Program-made: the position numbers and the translations under genes
Notes under the pieces: model-generated
What the model was told of the DNA's origin: nothing
The model's input: the letters and a program-made list of their open reading frames with translations, nothing else
The model's database searches: none
Origin: Argyresthia goedartella
Lineage: Eukaryota; Arthropoda; Insecta; Lepidoptera; Argyresthiidae
DNA length: 64,000 bases
NCBI GenBank assembly: GCA_949825045.1
Contig: OX463829.1
Span: forward strand, 20,988,715 to 21,052,714
Reading direction: 5' to 3'
Shown: positions 22,130-32,651 of the stretch, piece by piece
How positions within the stretch are numbered: the first letter of the stretch is position 1
Layout: each line of letters begins with the position of its first letter

Positions 22130-23340
22130 TATACACAGTCAGGTCATAAGTTTTGTCACACAATAAAAACTTTTGAATTTAGAACGCTGGCCACAAAAAA
22201 GTTTATTGAATTCGAATTTCGAATTTTTCATGAAAATAAAAATGTATACTTTTTAGAATTTTCCTCATTTTTAAATATGGAGTGGACACTTAAAGAAGAC
22301 CGTGTCGCAGTTATTGCGTTGCATCGTTGCGGTAACGCGCCAATTCAGATTTTCGACTTACTGAAAAATTTGAATATAACCAAAAGATTCGTTTATCGTA
22401 CCATAAAACGATACAATGAAGACTCTAGTGTAGATGACAGGTCAAGAAGTGGTCGGCCTCGCTCTGTTAGGACTCCAGCAGTGATAAAAGCTGTGAAGGC
22501 GCGAATTCAAAGAAATCCCATACGTAAGCAGAAACTGTTGGCCCTTCAGATGGGGTTAAGCAGGACCACGGTGAAAAGGGTATTAAATGAAGACTTAGGG
22601 CTTAGGGCATATCGAAGAAAAACAGGACATCGTTTGGACGCTCGTTTAATGGACCTGAGACTGAAGAGATGCCGCGCTTTGTTGAAGCGGTACGCGGGAA
22701 AAAAGCATCGGGAAATTCTTTTTTCGGATGAAAAAATTTTCACCGTGGAAGAGAGCTACAACAAACAAAATGATAAGGTGTACGCACACAGCAGTGAAGA
22801 AGCGAGCAACCGTATTCCGCGTGTCCAACGAGGTCATTTTCCATCCTCGCTCATGGTTTGGTTGGGAGTCTCTTATTGGGGCTTAACTGAGGTACATTTT
22901 TGTGAGAAAGGCGTAAAAACGAATGCAGCTGTGTATCAAAATACAGTCCTCAAGAACCTTGTGGAATCTGTTTCTCATACCATGTTTAATAACAGGCACT
23001 GGGTATTCCAACAAGATTCTGCGCCAGCTCATAGAGCGAAAAGCACACAAGACTGGCTGGCGGCGCGTGAAATCGACTTCATCCGGCACGAAGACTGGCC
23101 TTCCTCCAGTCCAGATTTGAGTCCGTTAGATTACAAGATATGGCAACACTTGGAGGAAAAGGCCTGCTCAAAGCCTCATCCTGATTTGAGAGTCACTCAA
23201 GGCATCCTTGATTAAGGCAGCCGCCGATATTGACATGGACCTCGTTCGTGCTGCGATAGACGACGGCCGCGCAGAATAAAGGCCTGTATTCAAAATCGCG
23301 GGGGTTATTTTGATAAACTTTATTACCATAAGAATCTATA
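22130..23340 (+). mobile_element. maT-type mariner element (DD37D)
   Basis: Left end TATACACAGTCAGG and TCATAAGTTTTGTCA. The right end, reverse-complemented from 23340, reads TATAGATTCTTATGG and TAATAAAGTTTATCA. The termini are only about 65-70% alike, so the boundaries are approximate. Ends fall at TA dinucleotides. It encodes one transposase. Confidence 0.7.
22277..23279 (+). pseudogene. maT transposase, frameshifted after the catalytic triad
   Basis: Start at MEWTLKEDRVAV (22277), the first Met of the conserved region. An N-terminal paired-like helix-turn-helix (LNITKRFVYRTIKRYNE, then SGRPRSVRTPAV) binds termini. The catalytic aspartates are FSDEKIF, QQDSAPAHRA and SPLDYKIW. Exactly 37 residues separate the second and third D, defining DD37D (maT). 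The frame breaks at about 23186-23191 (an indel in ATTTGAGAGTC), giving an RVTQGILD tail and stop. The original frame resumes as SLKASLIKAAADIDMDL and ends at 23279, so the lesion costs only the last ~30 residues. Confidence 0.88.
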
Positions 23341-23826
23341 TCTATAATGGTACCCAAGTACCATTTTTAAGTTACTGTTGATATAACCGAATATATCAAA
23401 ATGGGTGTGGTTCTATAAGGATATTTCATAACAAGTTTAGTTACCCCTTGACTTCTCTATACAAATAAGACGATACCAAAAAAAGTATTTTTTTTCCAAT
23501 CCATTTACTCTACTGTAATAACATCTACCGATTAATTTTTTTGAGTAAATGTTTATTAAGTAATTGGTTCAGATTCTCACTGACGGAATACGCTATTCGA
23601 TGAAATTTTCCCGATGGAATTTAATAACAAAAATACCTATAAATTGTTTAATTTTGCCTGTAATTCTGAAATCCTAACTCATTTAATTGCGGAATTGCAT
23701 TCAAAATGTGAATATTATCTAAGCTCTCCTTGAAAATATTTTTAAAAAAAATGCGTAATTTATTTTTAAACATTCTTTATGTGGATTGAGTGGTGGTTTG
23801 AGTCGAGCGCATTGTTCGCGCTCTCT
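23341..23826. other. Intronic sequence, no gene seen
   Basis: AT-rich; nothing recognised. Confidence 0.5.
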
Positions 23827-24245
23827 TTTTAGGGTTCCATACCCGAAGGGTGCCAAACGGGACCCTATTACTAGTTCATCTGTCTGTCTGTCTGTCCGTC
23901 TGTCACCAGGCTGTATCTCATGAACCGTGATGGCTAGACAGTTGAAACTTTCACACATGATGTATTTCTGTTGCCGCTATAACATCAAATACAAAATAAA
24001 ATAAATATTTAAGGGGTTCCCATAGATCAAACGTGATTTTTTTTGCTCGATATTGATAGCGGCAACAGGTAGATGCTTGAAATATTCACAGAGTATCTAG
24101 TTATAATTCAATTTAAAAATAAATAATTAAATTAAAATAAAACAAATATTTAATGGGGGCTCCCATACAACAGACATTTTTTTTGCCATTTTTATAGATA
24201 GTGATACGGAAACCTTCGTGCGCGAGTCCGACTCGCACTTGGCCG
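23827..24245 (-). repeat. Interspersed repeat D, minus-strand copy
   Basis: Read on the minus strand it begins CCGGCCAAGTGCGAGTCGG and ends CATACCCGAAGGG-type sequence read as GGGTATGGAACCCTAAAAA, with a (CAGA)n run (about 23880-23903). Two internal blocks GGGG(T/C)TCCCATA(G/C)A repeat about 145 bp apart. Confidence 0.75.
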
Positions 24246-24678
24246 GATTTATTTTCTTATGTGGAAGTAGTTAACGCTGTCACTTTCGTTTAGATTCGTA
24301 TTCCCGCTTTTACGTATCACCTTAACCAAAATAGTTTGCGCGCAGTTTTCTTTTTAAAAGACGCCACCGCTTTGGAATTTGTCCATTGCCCTTTGACAGG
24401 GCGCCGCCGCAAATTAGTGATGTTTCTAATTTCTATGAAGGCGAAACAGTCGGCGCTCACTTTCAGCCGTAATGCGTACAAAGCCGAAACCTGCAAATTA
24501 AGCTCGAGGACGTGTAAAGTAAGCTCGAAGTGTAAACGCGGCCTTACTCCTTCGACTAGAACGTTATTGCCTACGTGATACATACGATTGACCTATTTTG
24601 TAATGTTATAGCATTGTTTCCTAGAAGCAAGTAGTATGTACTCGATGCTGGTGTAATAGGTAATTAATTAAAAAATAA

Positions 24679-24735
24679 AAAGTGGCCTAGTGCGAGTCGG
24701 ACTTGCCCGTGAAGGGTTCCGTCGTCGCAAGTAAT
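24679..24735 (+). repeat. Interspersed repeat D, head fragment
   Basis: GTGGCCTAGTGCGAGTCGG and GTGAAGGGTTCCGTCG match the head of repeat D; the rest is missing. Confidence 0.65.
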
Positions 24736-24961
24736 TATGTGACTGGATGTTTGTGTTGTAAATTTGTTTCTCATAGTGTTTGTAAGAATGACTAAGTTAA
24801 TAAATGTTTTATATCTCAAATACTGCTTATTTTACTTTGTTTATCTACACACGAATCATAAACCCTCTTTACTGCGTTCAAAAACCGCACGTTAGGATCA
24901 GCATTATGTTAAACTACTTGGTAAAAACTCGTTTCGTATCTGGAAAACTACACATTATGGT

Positions 24962-25507
24962 TGTTCGATTCCAAATCGATATTCGATCGATGGTTTCTGA
25001 ACGGCCATTTTGAATTTGACGTTAGCTGCCAACCTGGCAGTTTTTTGACAACTGAGAGACGAAAGCCCTCGCAATGTAAACGCGTTTTGGTAAGGGTATT
25101 GAAATTAAATCGCAGGACATCTGGAATGTATTCGGGTTTCCCTCAGGATTGTTAATATAGCTGAGTGTGTTAGTGTTTCTCGAACCAGATAAAGTTCGCA
25201 TTTTCGTGCCCGATTGTTTTTACCACGTAACATAACCTGTGTTGGAACACTGTGCTCATTGAAGCTGGCCCGCCAGTCATAGCTGGTTGGCTGAAGAACC
25301 TGTCTACCAAGAAGAGCCTAGGGTGCACCCGGGCCTGGCAGAGAGACAGGAGGTTGACGGGACCGAAGCACAGACCAGGTTAGATCGACCCCAATTAACT
25401 TCAGCTCGGTGAACCGCCGACGTTCACGCTTCTTGGCAACTGATCGTTACGCTACCTCGTAGCTGATGGGCCCCTACGAGGTCATTAGGTGCTGAGAAGC
25501 CTGAACA
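24962..25507 (+). repeat. 5' LTR of BEL/Pao element
   Basis: 546 bp, TGTTCG start and GAACA end. It should contain the promoter and polyadenylation signals, but no clear TATA box is visible. A candidate primer-binding TGG lies at 25512-25514, four bases beyond the LTR; the matching tRNA was not identified. Confidence 0.93.
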
Positions 25508-26053
25508 ATTTTGGTAGCTAGAGCGTGGCTTCCTGAGATTTGCAGCCGTCAAGGGCTCCAGGAAGGCACGATTAGGGACTATCAATCTGTAGGTATAGGC
25601 GGTTATTAGGTAACTTGGTTGTTGTTCCTATATCCACATAGATTGGTAGTATTGTAAGCTATAGGTCTATTGCTGGTAGTAGATAGACAGACATTGAATT
25701 GAAAATTGCATTGAAGTACAAGTTAGTCAATCTATTAGTGGTCTAGTAATGCTATTGAATGAATGTTTTGGTTAACATAGGTAGTTACATCTATTGATAG
25801 CAGGCTATTACATTGTTTTCAGTTTATAGCAATTTATAACTTGAACTAATATTGACTATCTGTGTGTGTTATAATGATAAAGGGAAACTAAATTGTATTT
25901 ACAGAATTTATATAGATATAAAACTCGGTTCCTATTGTTTAAGGAAAACAACATTGTTTAAGTTGTGGTTTAGGGTTCCCTCGTTTGGGTTGTAGACTGG
26001 AGGGTCCAATAAAATTGAGTTACTGCAAATTGTGAGTAAGTATCGTTCCGATC

Positions 26054-27769
26054 ATGTCGTTATCTGAAATCCAGAAGGGTGTTTCTAAGGAACTCAGATG
26101 GTTTTCCTCCGCACACGGTCTGATAGACCGTTTAGATAGGCATGATGTGGTATTGGAGCGGTCTATGGACGTTAAGGAACGTTACAATAGGGTGCTCGAA
26201 TTGTCCGCGCAGGCGGAATCAGTTGATGGTTGCGCACCTGACAGGCTGTCACGGTTGATAGGGGATGTCGACCAATGTATGGAGATGGCAGCTGCTATCA
26301 CGCAGAAGGCTGCGGACATACGTAGACAGCGCGAGTCCAGCCATGGTGGTGACATTGAAGCACCTCTGCCGCTTCAGGGATCGGGGTCCAGGTTACCTGC
26401 CATAACTATGCCTACTTTTGACGGCGTGTCCGGTGAATGGATGAGCTTCATCAATCTGTTCGACAGTTTGGTGCACATGCGATCGGACATTACCAAGTCT
26501 GTCAAGATGGCTCAGCTGGTGGCACCATTGAGGGGTGAGCCTAGGGAGCTGGTCGCTCATTTGACAGTTACGGAGGGTAACTATGAAACGGCCAGGCAAT
26601 TGTTGGTCAGACGTTACCATAACAAACGGAGGTTGGCCGATGCCCAACTGAACCGTTTGTTTAGTATCCCAGTTGTGAACAAGGTCGGGGCCAAACAGAC
26701 GGAGGTTTTGAACCCATTGTTGTCCGTCACCAAGGCTCTAGAGAATCTTGGACTTCCGGTTGGTGAATGGTCGTACCTACTGTTGTACATTGTACTTTCC
26801 CGCCTACCCGCTGACGTGCAGACTCGTTTCGAACAGTCTCACGGGAGGTCGGCCGAGGACCTGCCCGCCTTCTCCGACTTGGTCGGATTCTTGGAAGAGG
26901 AGGCTCGACGGGTAGAGAATTTGGGGTTGACGGTCACCCATCCTTCGGAGCCACAGAGAGCTGCCGGGAGCGCTGTGAGTAGGGGCCCTCCGACGAGGAA
27001 GGACCGCACCAACCGGCAGTCGTATGGGACTGTGAGTGAATTGACCCCACATGGTGAGACCTGCCCATGTTGTAGGCAGATTGGCCATGCTGTGGCCAAT
27101 TGCAATAAGTTCGGGGAACTTAGGGTTCAGGGACGGCGCCGGATGGCCAAGCAGCGGAGCTGGTGTTTCCTGTGCCTCGGGCCACACATGGCTAGGTACT
27201 GCACGCGCACACAAATGTGCGGATATTGTGGTGGGCCCCACAACAATCTGTTGTGCATGAACCGGTCCGGCCAACAGCCTCCACAGGGCCGTACCCAGGG
27301 TGACACGGCATGGGGCCCTGAGAATTCGTTTGCGACTCGGAGCGCAACTCAGGGGCCAACGTCCCCACGTGCACAGGGCAGTACCAGGGTACAGGGCCGC
27401 ACTCAGGACCATTACATGGGGGGCCCTGAGTTTTCGGTTGCGACTCAGCATCCGACCCAGCGGGACATTGGGTGTGTTGAGCAGGCCAAAACGGGCGGGT
27501 GTCATGGGACACCTTCGAGCTATGCGGGTGCGGTTCGGACGCCGCCTCAGTTGTCGCCCCGCTCGTCACCTCGTCCTCGTCGGTCACATGTGATGTCCCC
27601 CCCGCTCATGGAGTGGCCACGGTTGAATTCACGCCCACCCCCCTTTACGGGGAATCGTAGGTTGGGAATGGAACCGGCGCGTGGGCCATTTGTACAATGG
27701 GACCCTCTGGCGTATAGCTGCATACCTGATCGGTTACAGGCACAGTGGGGCCCCGGGGGTCCTCGCTAG
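26054..27769 (+). CDS. gag: BEL/Pao Gag
   Basis: 571 codons. The N-terminal region has the Pao-type capsid core (about residues 110-300: LPAITMPTFDGVSGEWMSF, ..LVRRYHNKRRLADAQLNRLF), as in the family annotated with DUF1759. Three CCHC-like zinc knuckles follow: CPCCRQIGHAVANC (about 336-349), CFLCLGPHMARYC (about 371-383) and CGYCGGPHNNLLC (about 388-400), for RNA packaging. A Pro/Gly/Arg-rich tail ends at TAG 27767-27769. The start ATG follows a 546-bp leader. The frame continues open beyond the stop into the protease. Confidence 0.9.
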   Translation: MSLSEIQKGVSKELRWFSSAHGLIDRLDRHDVVLERSMDVKERYNRVLELSAQAESVDGCAPDRLSRLIGDVDQCMEMAAAITQKAADIRRQRESSHGGDIEAPLPLQGSGSRLPAITMPTFDGVSGEWMSFINLFDSLVHMRSDITKSVKMAQLVAPLRGEPRELVAHLTVTEGNYETARQLLVRRYHNKRRLADAQLNRLFSIPVVNKVGAKQTEVLNPLLSVTKALENLGLPVGEWSYLLLYIVLSRLPADVQTRFEQSHGRSAEDLPAFSDLVGFLEEEARRVENLGLTVTHPSEPQRAAGSAVSRGPPTRKDRTNRQSYGTVSELTPHGETCPCCRQIGHAVANCNKFGELRVQGRRRMAKQRSWCFLCLGPHMARYCTRTQMCGYCGGPHNNLLCMNRSGQQPPQGRTQGDTAWGPENSFATRSATQGPTSPRAQGSTRVQGRTQDHYMGGPEFSVATQHPTQRDIGCVEQAKTGGCHGTPSSYAGAVRTPPQLSPRSSPRPRRSHVMSPPLMEWPRLNSRPPPFTGNRRLGMEPARGPFVQWDPLAYSCIPDRLQAQWGPGGPR

Positions 27770-28297
27770 GAATTTGCGGCCCAACCATTTGTTGCCCCCC
27801 AACCGGAGACGGTGGTGTTACCGATCGCCTCTGTGCTTGTTTGGGATTTGGCGGGCAACCCAACATACGTTCGCGCCCTATTAGATTCTGGAGCTCAGGG
27901 CTGCATTGTATCGAATGATTTAGCAAAATGGTTGGGCCTCAAGGTAAATAGGTATAATAAATCAATACGGGGCGTGGGGAATGTTACGGTTACGAATGTA
28001 GTTGGTCAATCGGTGATCACGTTCTCTCCACGTTATGACATTTTGACAAAAACATCCGTGCAAGCTTTAGTAATGACGCATGTCATGGGCAGACACCCCT
28101 TGGTGAAGTTGAATCCGGCCGTTCGATTCCTGACATCAGGACTCAAGTTGGCGGATCCCGATTTTGACACTCCAGCCCCGGTCGACCTGCTACTGGGAGC
28201 AGACGTTCTGGGTAGGTTTCTGTTGTCGGATCGGCGAGTTCTTCAGCCGGACGGGTTGATTGCTGTGGATACTAAGTTTGGTCACGTGATCATGTAG
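27770..28297 (+). CDS. BEL/Pao aspartic protease region
   Basis: Same frame as Gag, separated by a single TAG; the open frame starts directly after that stop, and an internal Met occurs at 27812. The active-site motif is LLDSGAQGCIVS (D in DSG), and LLLGADVLGRFLL is the second conserved stretch near the C-terminus. It processes the polyprotein. It closes at TAG 28295-28297, where the pol frame is already open (+1). Whether it is made by readthrough of the Gag stop or is a mutated fusion cannot be told from one copy. Confidence 0.85.
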   Translation, partial: EFAAQPFVAPQPETVVLPIASVLVWDLAGNPTYVRALLDSGAQGCIVSNDLAKWLGLKVNRYNKSIRGVGNVTVTNVVGQSVITFSPRYDILTKTSVQALVMTHVMGRHPLVKLNPAVRFLTSGLKLADPDFDTPAPVDLLLGADVLGRFLLSDRRVLQPDGLIAVDTKFGHVIM

Positions 28298-31200
28298 GCC
28301 TGCCGAGTCAGATGGCATACTTATTGGCTCAGCGTTGTCAGACGTTATCCAACGTTTCTGGGAGATAGAGGAACCTCCCACCGTTCGTCGAGTCGACGCA
28401 GACGAAGAAGAGTGCGAGTTGTTTTACCAGAATAGTACTGTTCGCCTTCGTTCTGGTCGTTTTGTAACTCGACTGCCTTTCAGGGCCGATCGACCGCCAC
28501 TAGGAGAATCTAGGAAGATGGCTGAGACGAGATTGATGTCGATGGAGCGTAGGATGACAAGGGACGCCGTATTTAAACAAAAATATGTTGATTTCATGAG
28601 GGAGTATGAGTCGTTAGGACACATGTCGGTATCGGGTGTGGACTGGAGATCTGAGGATCATTGTTTCCTTCCACACCATGCCGTCCTACGAACCCCTACC
28701 GGCAAGATTCGAGTTGTTTTTGATGGGTCAGCACCTACCTCGAACGGGATGTCCCTGAATCAGTGTCTACATTCGGGACCCAAGTTGAGTCGTGATATTT
28801 CGGATATTCTCACGAGCTTTCGGAGGCACCAGATTGTATTTGTCGCAGACATTCGGATGATGTTTAGGCAAACGGTAATTTATCCGGCTGACAGAAGGTA
28901 TCAGTTGATACTGTGGCGTGAGTCCACGGCCGAGCCAGTCAAGGTCTATGAGTTAAACACGAACACGTATGGGTTACGGTCTAGCCCGTATTTGGCGATG
29001 CGTACCCTGCGGGAGTTGGCGTCGCGTGACCGTGTGAGCTATCCTAGAGCCGCCGCTATCCTGGAGCAAGATTTGTACGTCGATGACGTCTGCACAGGGG
29101 CAGCCAGTGTAGAGGAAGCTCTGGACCTACGTGACGAGCTCATTCAATTGCTGGAACGAGGCGGCTATGAACTACGCAAGTGGATGTCCAACTCCCCTGA
29201 GTTGATGGCTGGTCTCCCAGATGAGTTTCAACAAGACCCGCACGTTTTTGAGAATCCTGACAACCCTAACATGTTGTCAGTGCTTGGAATTCAGTACCGG
29301 CCCGTCCATGATGAGTTTACCTATCGGGTGGTTTTAGAAACACCGAAGGCCTGGACGAAGCGGTCAGTACTGTCAACGATTGCGAGAACGTTCGACCCGA
29401 ATGGATGGATTTCTCCAGTCACCTTTGCTCTCAAATGTTTTATGCAAAGGCTATGGGCGGCTCAGTTGACCTGGGACACCCACCTCTCAGGTGATTTGTT
29501 GACTGATTGGACGCGAATGTTCACCTCGCTATCGGACATAAATAATGTATCGCTGCCGAGGAAATTGGTCCCTGCTGGGGATTACAGGGCAACCCTTCAC
29601 GGGTTTTGTGATGCCTCTGAACAAGGGTTTGCGGCAGCGGTTTATTTGCGAACCGTCACCTCCACCGGGGAGGTCGACGTGCGTTTGGTTTTGGCAAAAA
29701 GCAAGGTAGCGCCTATTCGGACAAGGATGACGATTCCAAAACTGGAACTGTCCGGGGCTGCTCTTTTGACCAAACTTTTGAATCACACTCTAACAGTGTT
29801 GCGTGGGTCAGTGGTTTTGGAGGATACGGTGTACGCGTGGACGGACAGCCAGATTGTTTTGTGCTGGCTGAAGGCTTCGGTCCATAACTTAGAGGTTTTT
29901 GTTGCGAACCGTGTCTCCCAGATTGTGTCGTCTGAGGTCCCACTGACCTGGAGACATGTACCAGGAGAATTGAACCCGTCTGATTGTGCATCCAGGGGAT
30001 GTCGGGCTCCTGAACTCGTTAGACACCATTTGTGGTGGGGACCACCCTGGCTTGCCAAGAGAGAATCGGACTGGCCCCACAGCCATGTAGTAGTATCTTC
30101 GGATCATGGCCCCAGAGCGGCCGTGCATGTTACCCAGAAGGCTGAGGACCCTGACGCCGGGTTTCTGCTGGACCGGTATAGCTCACTTGACAAGTTGATA
30201 AACGTGTCCACTTGGATTAGGAGATTCGCTCGAAATTGTCGTACTCCTCGCGATCAGCGAACGTTGAACCCTATTCTGACTCCGGCAGAGCGAAACGAGT
30301 CGCTATTGAATTTGGTCCGGTTGGTACAGTCCTCGAAGTTTGGGGCAGAATTGGAGATTATACGAAGTGGACGTTCGAAATTGAAGGGAGCCGTCGCGCG
30401 TCTCAACCCCTTTGTTGATTCGACCGGGTTACTTCGGGTAGGAGGAAGATTGCGCAATGCGAATCTGTCGTATTCGGCTCGTCACCCACTTCTGCTCCCC
30501 AAGGGGGGACAGTTAGTTGAATTGCTGGTGACTGATCGTCATATTAAAAACGCGCATGCCGGCTGTAACGCGTTGTTGGCCACGCTTCAGCGGGAGTTTT
30601 GGATCTTATCTGCCCGCCGTGTCATACGGAACATCGTGTTTCGGTGCATGCCTTGTTATCGACTTAAGGCTGCCACGATGCAACTTCTCATGGGGGACAT
30701 GCCCCCTGATCGTGTGAATGAGGTCAGACCGTTTTCAGGTGTTGGTACGGATTTTGCAGGACCGTTTATGGTGAAGAGTTCACGATTGCGTACCGCTAGG
30801 CAATACAAGGCGTACCTATGTGTGTTTGTTTGTTTATCCACCAAGGCGGTACATCTCGAGCTCGTTGCTGATCTCTCAACAGAGGCTTTCATTGCTTGTT
30901 TGGATAGGTTTGTTTCTCGAAGGGGACTTCCAACTTTGATCCGCTCTGATAACGGCACTAACTACATCGGTGCGGAACGATACTTACGAGAGATAGTCAA
31001 CTTTTTGAATGTAAATAAAGTGGATATTGGAACGGCCCTCTCCCGTCGGGGTATACAGTGGACCTTCAGCCCACCGATTTGCCCCCACTGGGGTGGGATT
31101 TTTGAGGCCGTAGTTAAGTCAGCTAAGACGCACTTGGGGCGTATAGTAGGTCAGACCGCGCTGACTTTTGAGGAGCTCGCGACATTGTTTTGTAAGATCG

Positions 31201-31640
31201 AGGCCGTTCTCAATTCACGACCGTTGTGTCCGCTCAGCTCGGATCCAAATGACCTGGAGGCTCTGACCCCAGGCCATTTCTTGATAGGTCAGCCACTTAA
31301 CGCGTTGCCCGAGCACCCCTTCGAGGGAGTGAAATTGTATCGGTTGTCAAGGTATCAGATGTTGCAGCAGTTTACTCAGAATTTCTGGAAGCGTTGGTCG
31401 CTCGAGTATCTGCATATCTTACAACAGCGCCTTAAGTGGACTGACAAAACTAGCCCCCCTAGTGTTGGTGACCTCGTTCTGGTTAAGGATGCTAACCTAC
31501 CGCCACTACGTTGGCGCAGGGGGCGCTTTGTTAACTTGTTCCCTGGCAAGGACGGGACCCCCCGGTCTGCAGAGGTTCTAATAGGAGGCTCGGTTCTAAA
31601 ACGAGCGGTAGCAACGTTGTCTCGGCTGCCCGTAGATTAG
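28290..31640 (+). CDS. pol: BEL/Pao Pol: reverse transcriptase, RNase H, integrase
   Basis: Frame open from 28290 with no stop to 31640. Numbering residues from codon 28335: RT with IRVVFDGSA, ADIRMMFRQ, YGLRSSPY and the YVDD catalytic box (about 247-250). RNase H has FCDASEQGFAAAVY (about 425), the L-E-L-S-G-A segment and AWTDSQIVL. Integrase has the HHCC zinc region (HIKNAHAGC...CMPC, about 735-775) and D in VGTDFAGPF (about 805), D in IRSDNGTNYIG (about 869) and E in GIFEAVVKSAK (about 923). A C-terminal region of the kind called DUF5641 follows. It has no start ATG near the beginning, so expression needs a frameshift from the protease frame. Confidence 0.92.
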   Translation, partial: SCRPAESDGILIGSALSDVIQRFWEIEEPPTVRRVDADEEECELFYQNSTVRLRSGRFVTRLPFRADRPPLGESRKMAETRLMSMERRMTRDAVFKQKYVDFMREYESLGHMSVSGVDWRSEDHCFLPHHAVLRTPTGKIRVVFDGSAPTSNGMSLNQCLHSGPKLSRDISDILTSFRRHQIVFVADIRMMFRQTVIYPADRRYQLILWRESTAEPVKVYELNTNTYGLRSSPYLAMRTLRELASRDRVSYPRAAAILEQDLYVDDVCTGAASVEEALDLRDELIQLLERGGYELRKWMSNSPELMAGLPDEFQQDPHVFENPDNPNMLSVLGIQYRPVHDEFTYRVVLETPKAWTKRSVLSTIARTFDPNGWISPVTFALKCFMQRLWAAQLTWDTHLSGDLLTDWTRMFTSLSDINNVSLPRKLVPAGDYRATLHGFCDASEQGFAAAVYLRTVTSTGEVDVRLVLAKSKVAPIRTRMTIPKLELSGAALLTKLLNHTLTVLRGSVVLEDTVYAWTDSQIVLCWLKASVHNLEVFVANRVSQIVSSEVPLTWRHVPGELNPSDCASRGCRAPELVRHHLWWGPPWLAKRESDWPHSHVVVSSDHGPRAAVHVTQKAEDPDAGFLLDRYSSLDKLINVSTWIRRFARNCRTPRDQRTLNPILTPAERNESLLNLVRLVQSSKFGAELEIIRSGRSKLKGAVARLNPFVDSTGLLRVGGRLRNANLSYSARHPLLLPKGGQLVELLVTDRHIKNAHAGCNALLATLQREFWILSARRVIRNIVFRCMPCYRLKAATMQLLMGDMPPDRVNEVRPFSGVGTDFAGPFMVKSSRLRTARQYKAYLCVFVCLSTKAVHLELVADLSTEAFIACLDRFVSRRGLPTLIRSDNGTNYIGAERYLREIVNFLNVNKVDIGTALSRRGIQWTFSPPICPHWGGIFEAVVKSAKTHLGRIVGQTALTFEELATLFCKIEAVLNSRPLCPLSSDPNDLEALTPGHFLIGQPLNALPEHPFEGVKLYRLSRYQMLQQFTQNFWKRWSLEYLHILQQRLKWTDKTSPPSVGDLVLVKDANLPPLRWRRGRFVNLFPGKDGTPRSAEVLIGGSVLKRAVATLSRLPVD

Positions 31641-31672
31641 GGGACAGGTGGGTGCCTGTCCGGGCGTGTGAT

Positions 31673-32218
31673 TGTTCGATTCCAAATCGATATTCGATCG
31701 ATGGTTTCTGAACGGCCATTTTGAATTTGACGTTAGCTGCCAACCTGGCAGTTTTTTGACAACTGAGAGACGAAAGCCCTCGCAATGTAAACGCGTTTTG
31801 GTAAGGGTATTGAAATTAAATCGCAGGCCATCTGGAATGTATTCGGGTTTCCCTCAGGATTGTTAATATAGCTGAGTGTGTTAGTGTTTCTCGAACCAGA
31901 TAAAGTTCGCATTTTCGTGCCCGATTGTTTTTACCACGTAACATAACCTGTGTTGGAACACTGTGCTCATTGAAGCTGGCCCGCCAGTCATACCTGGTTG
32001 GCTGAAGAACCTGTCTACCAAGAAGAGCCTAGGGTGCACCCGGGCCTGGCAGAGAGACAGGAGGTTGACGGGACCGAAGCACAGACCAGGTTAGATCGAC
32101 CCCAATTAACTTCAGCTCGGTGAACCGCCGACGTTCACGCTTCTTGGCAACTGATCGTTACGCTACCTCGTAGCTGATGGGCCCCTACGAGGTCATTAGG
32201 TGCTGAGAAGCCTGAACA
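31673..32218 (+). repeat. 3' LTR of BEL/Pao element
   Basis: Matches the 5' LTR over 546 bp. It is preceded by a purine-rich stretch (31637-31652) that includes a GGACAGG...CCTGTCC hairpin. Confidence 0.93.
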
Positions 32219-32651
32219 ATGGTCATTATGTGTAGTTTTTCTACATATAATGACATTCAAATTTCGAATGCCGAAGCCCACCCGCGTGCCGTCCCTAGTT
32301 TGTTTGTGAAGTTGGTACTGACATTCAAATTTCGAACGCCGACGCCCGCCTGCGTGAAGTTGGTACTACAGAACAAGCTAAAGATAAAGATAAAGATAAA
32401 GATCATTTATTTGTGAACACAGGTAATATACATTTACAGATGTCGGGTAAGATTTTGGAGCTCGCAGTGTTCTACCCAGGGGCATACAAATATTAATAGT
32501 AATTGAATTAAATTAAGCATAAAGAGACATGTCATCATACAATTTAATACCTAGTTAATTTCAGATTGATAATAGTCAGCAAGTCAAAAAATAATAATTT
32601 AGAAATGTCATATTGTAAATTAATCTACATGCAATTAATTAATAAAAATGT

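Larger units (their letters stand above)
24962..32218 (+). mobile_element. BEL/Pao LTR retrotransposon, nearly complete
   Basis: 7257 bp bounded by identical-length 546-bp LTRs (24962-25507 and 31673-32218) with ends TGTTC...GAACA and a 5-bp target duplication ATGGT (24957-24961, 32219-32223). Only about two LTR differences are apparent (e.g. ATAGCTGG/ATACCTGG), so the insertion is recent. Internal order is gag, protease, RT, RNase H, integrase. It sits inside repeat A copy 2 in the sense opposite to the semaphorin gene. Confidence 0.95.

Noticed and set aside
23880..23910. Short periodic TCTGTCTGTC run as a CRISPR-like array
   Set aside because: Simple microsatellite inside repeat D of a eukaryotic genome; no spacers.
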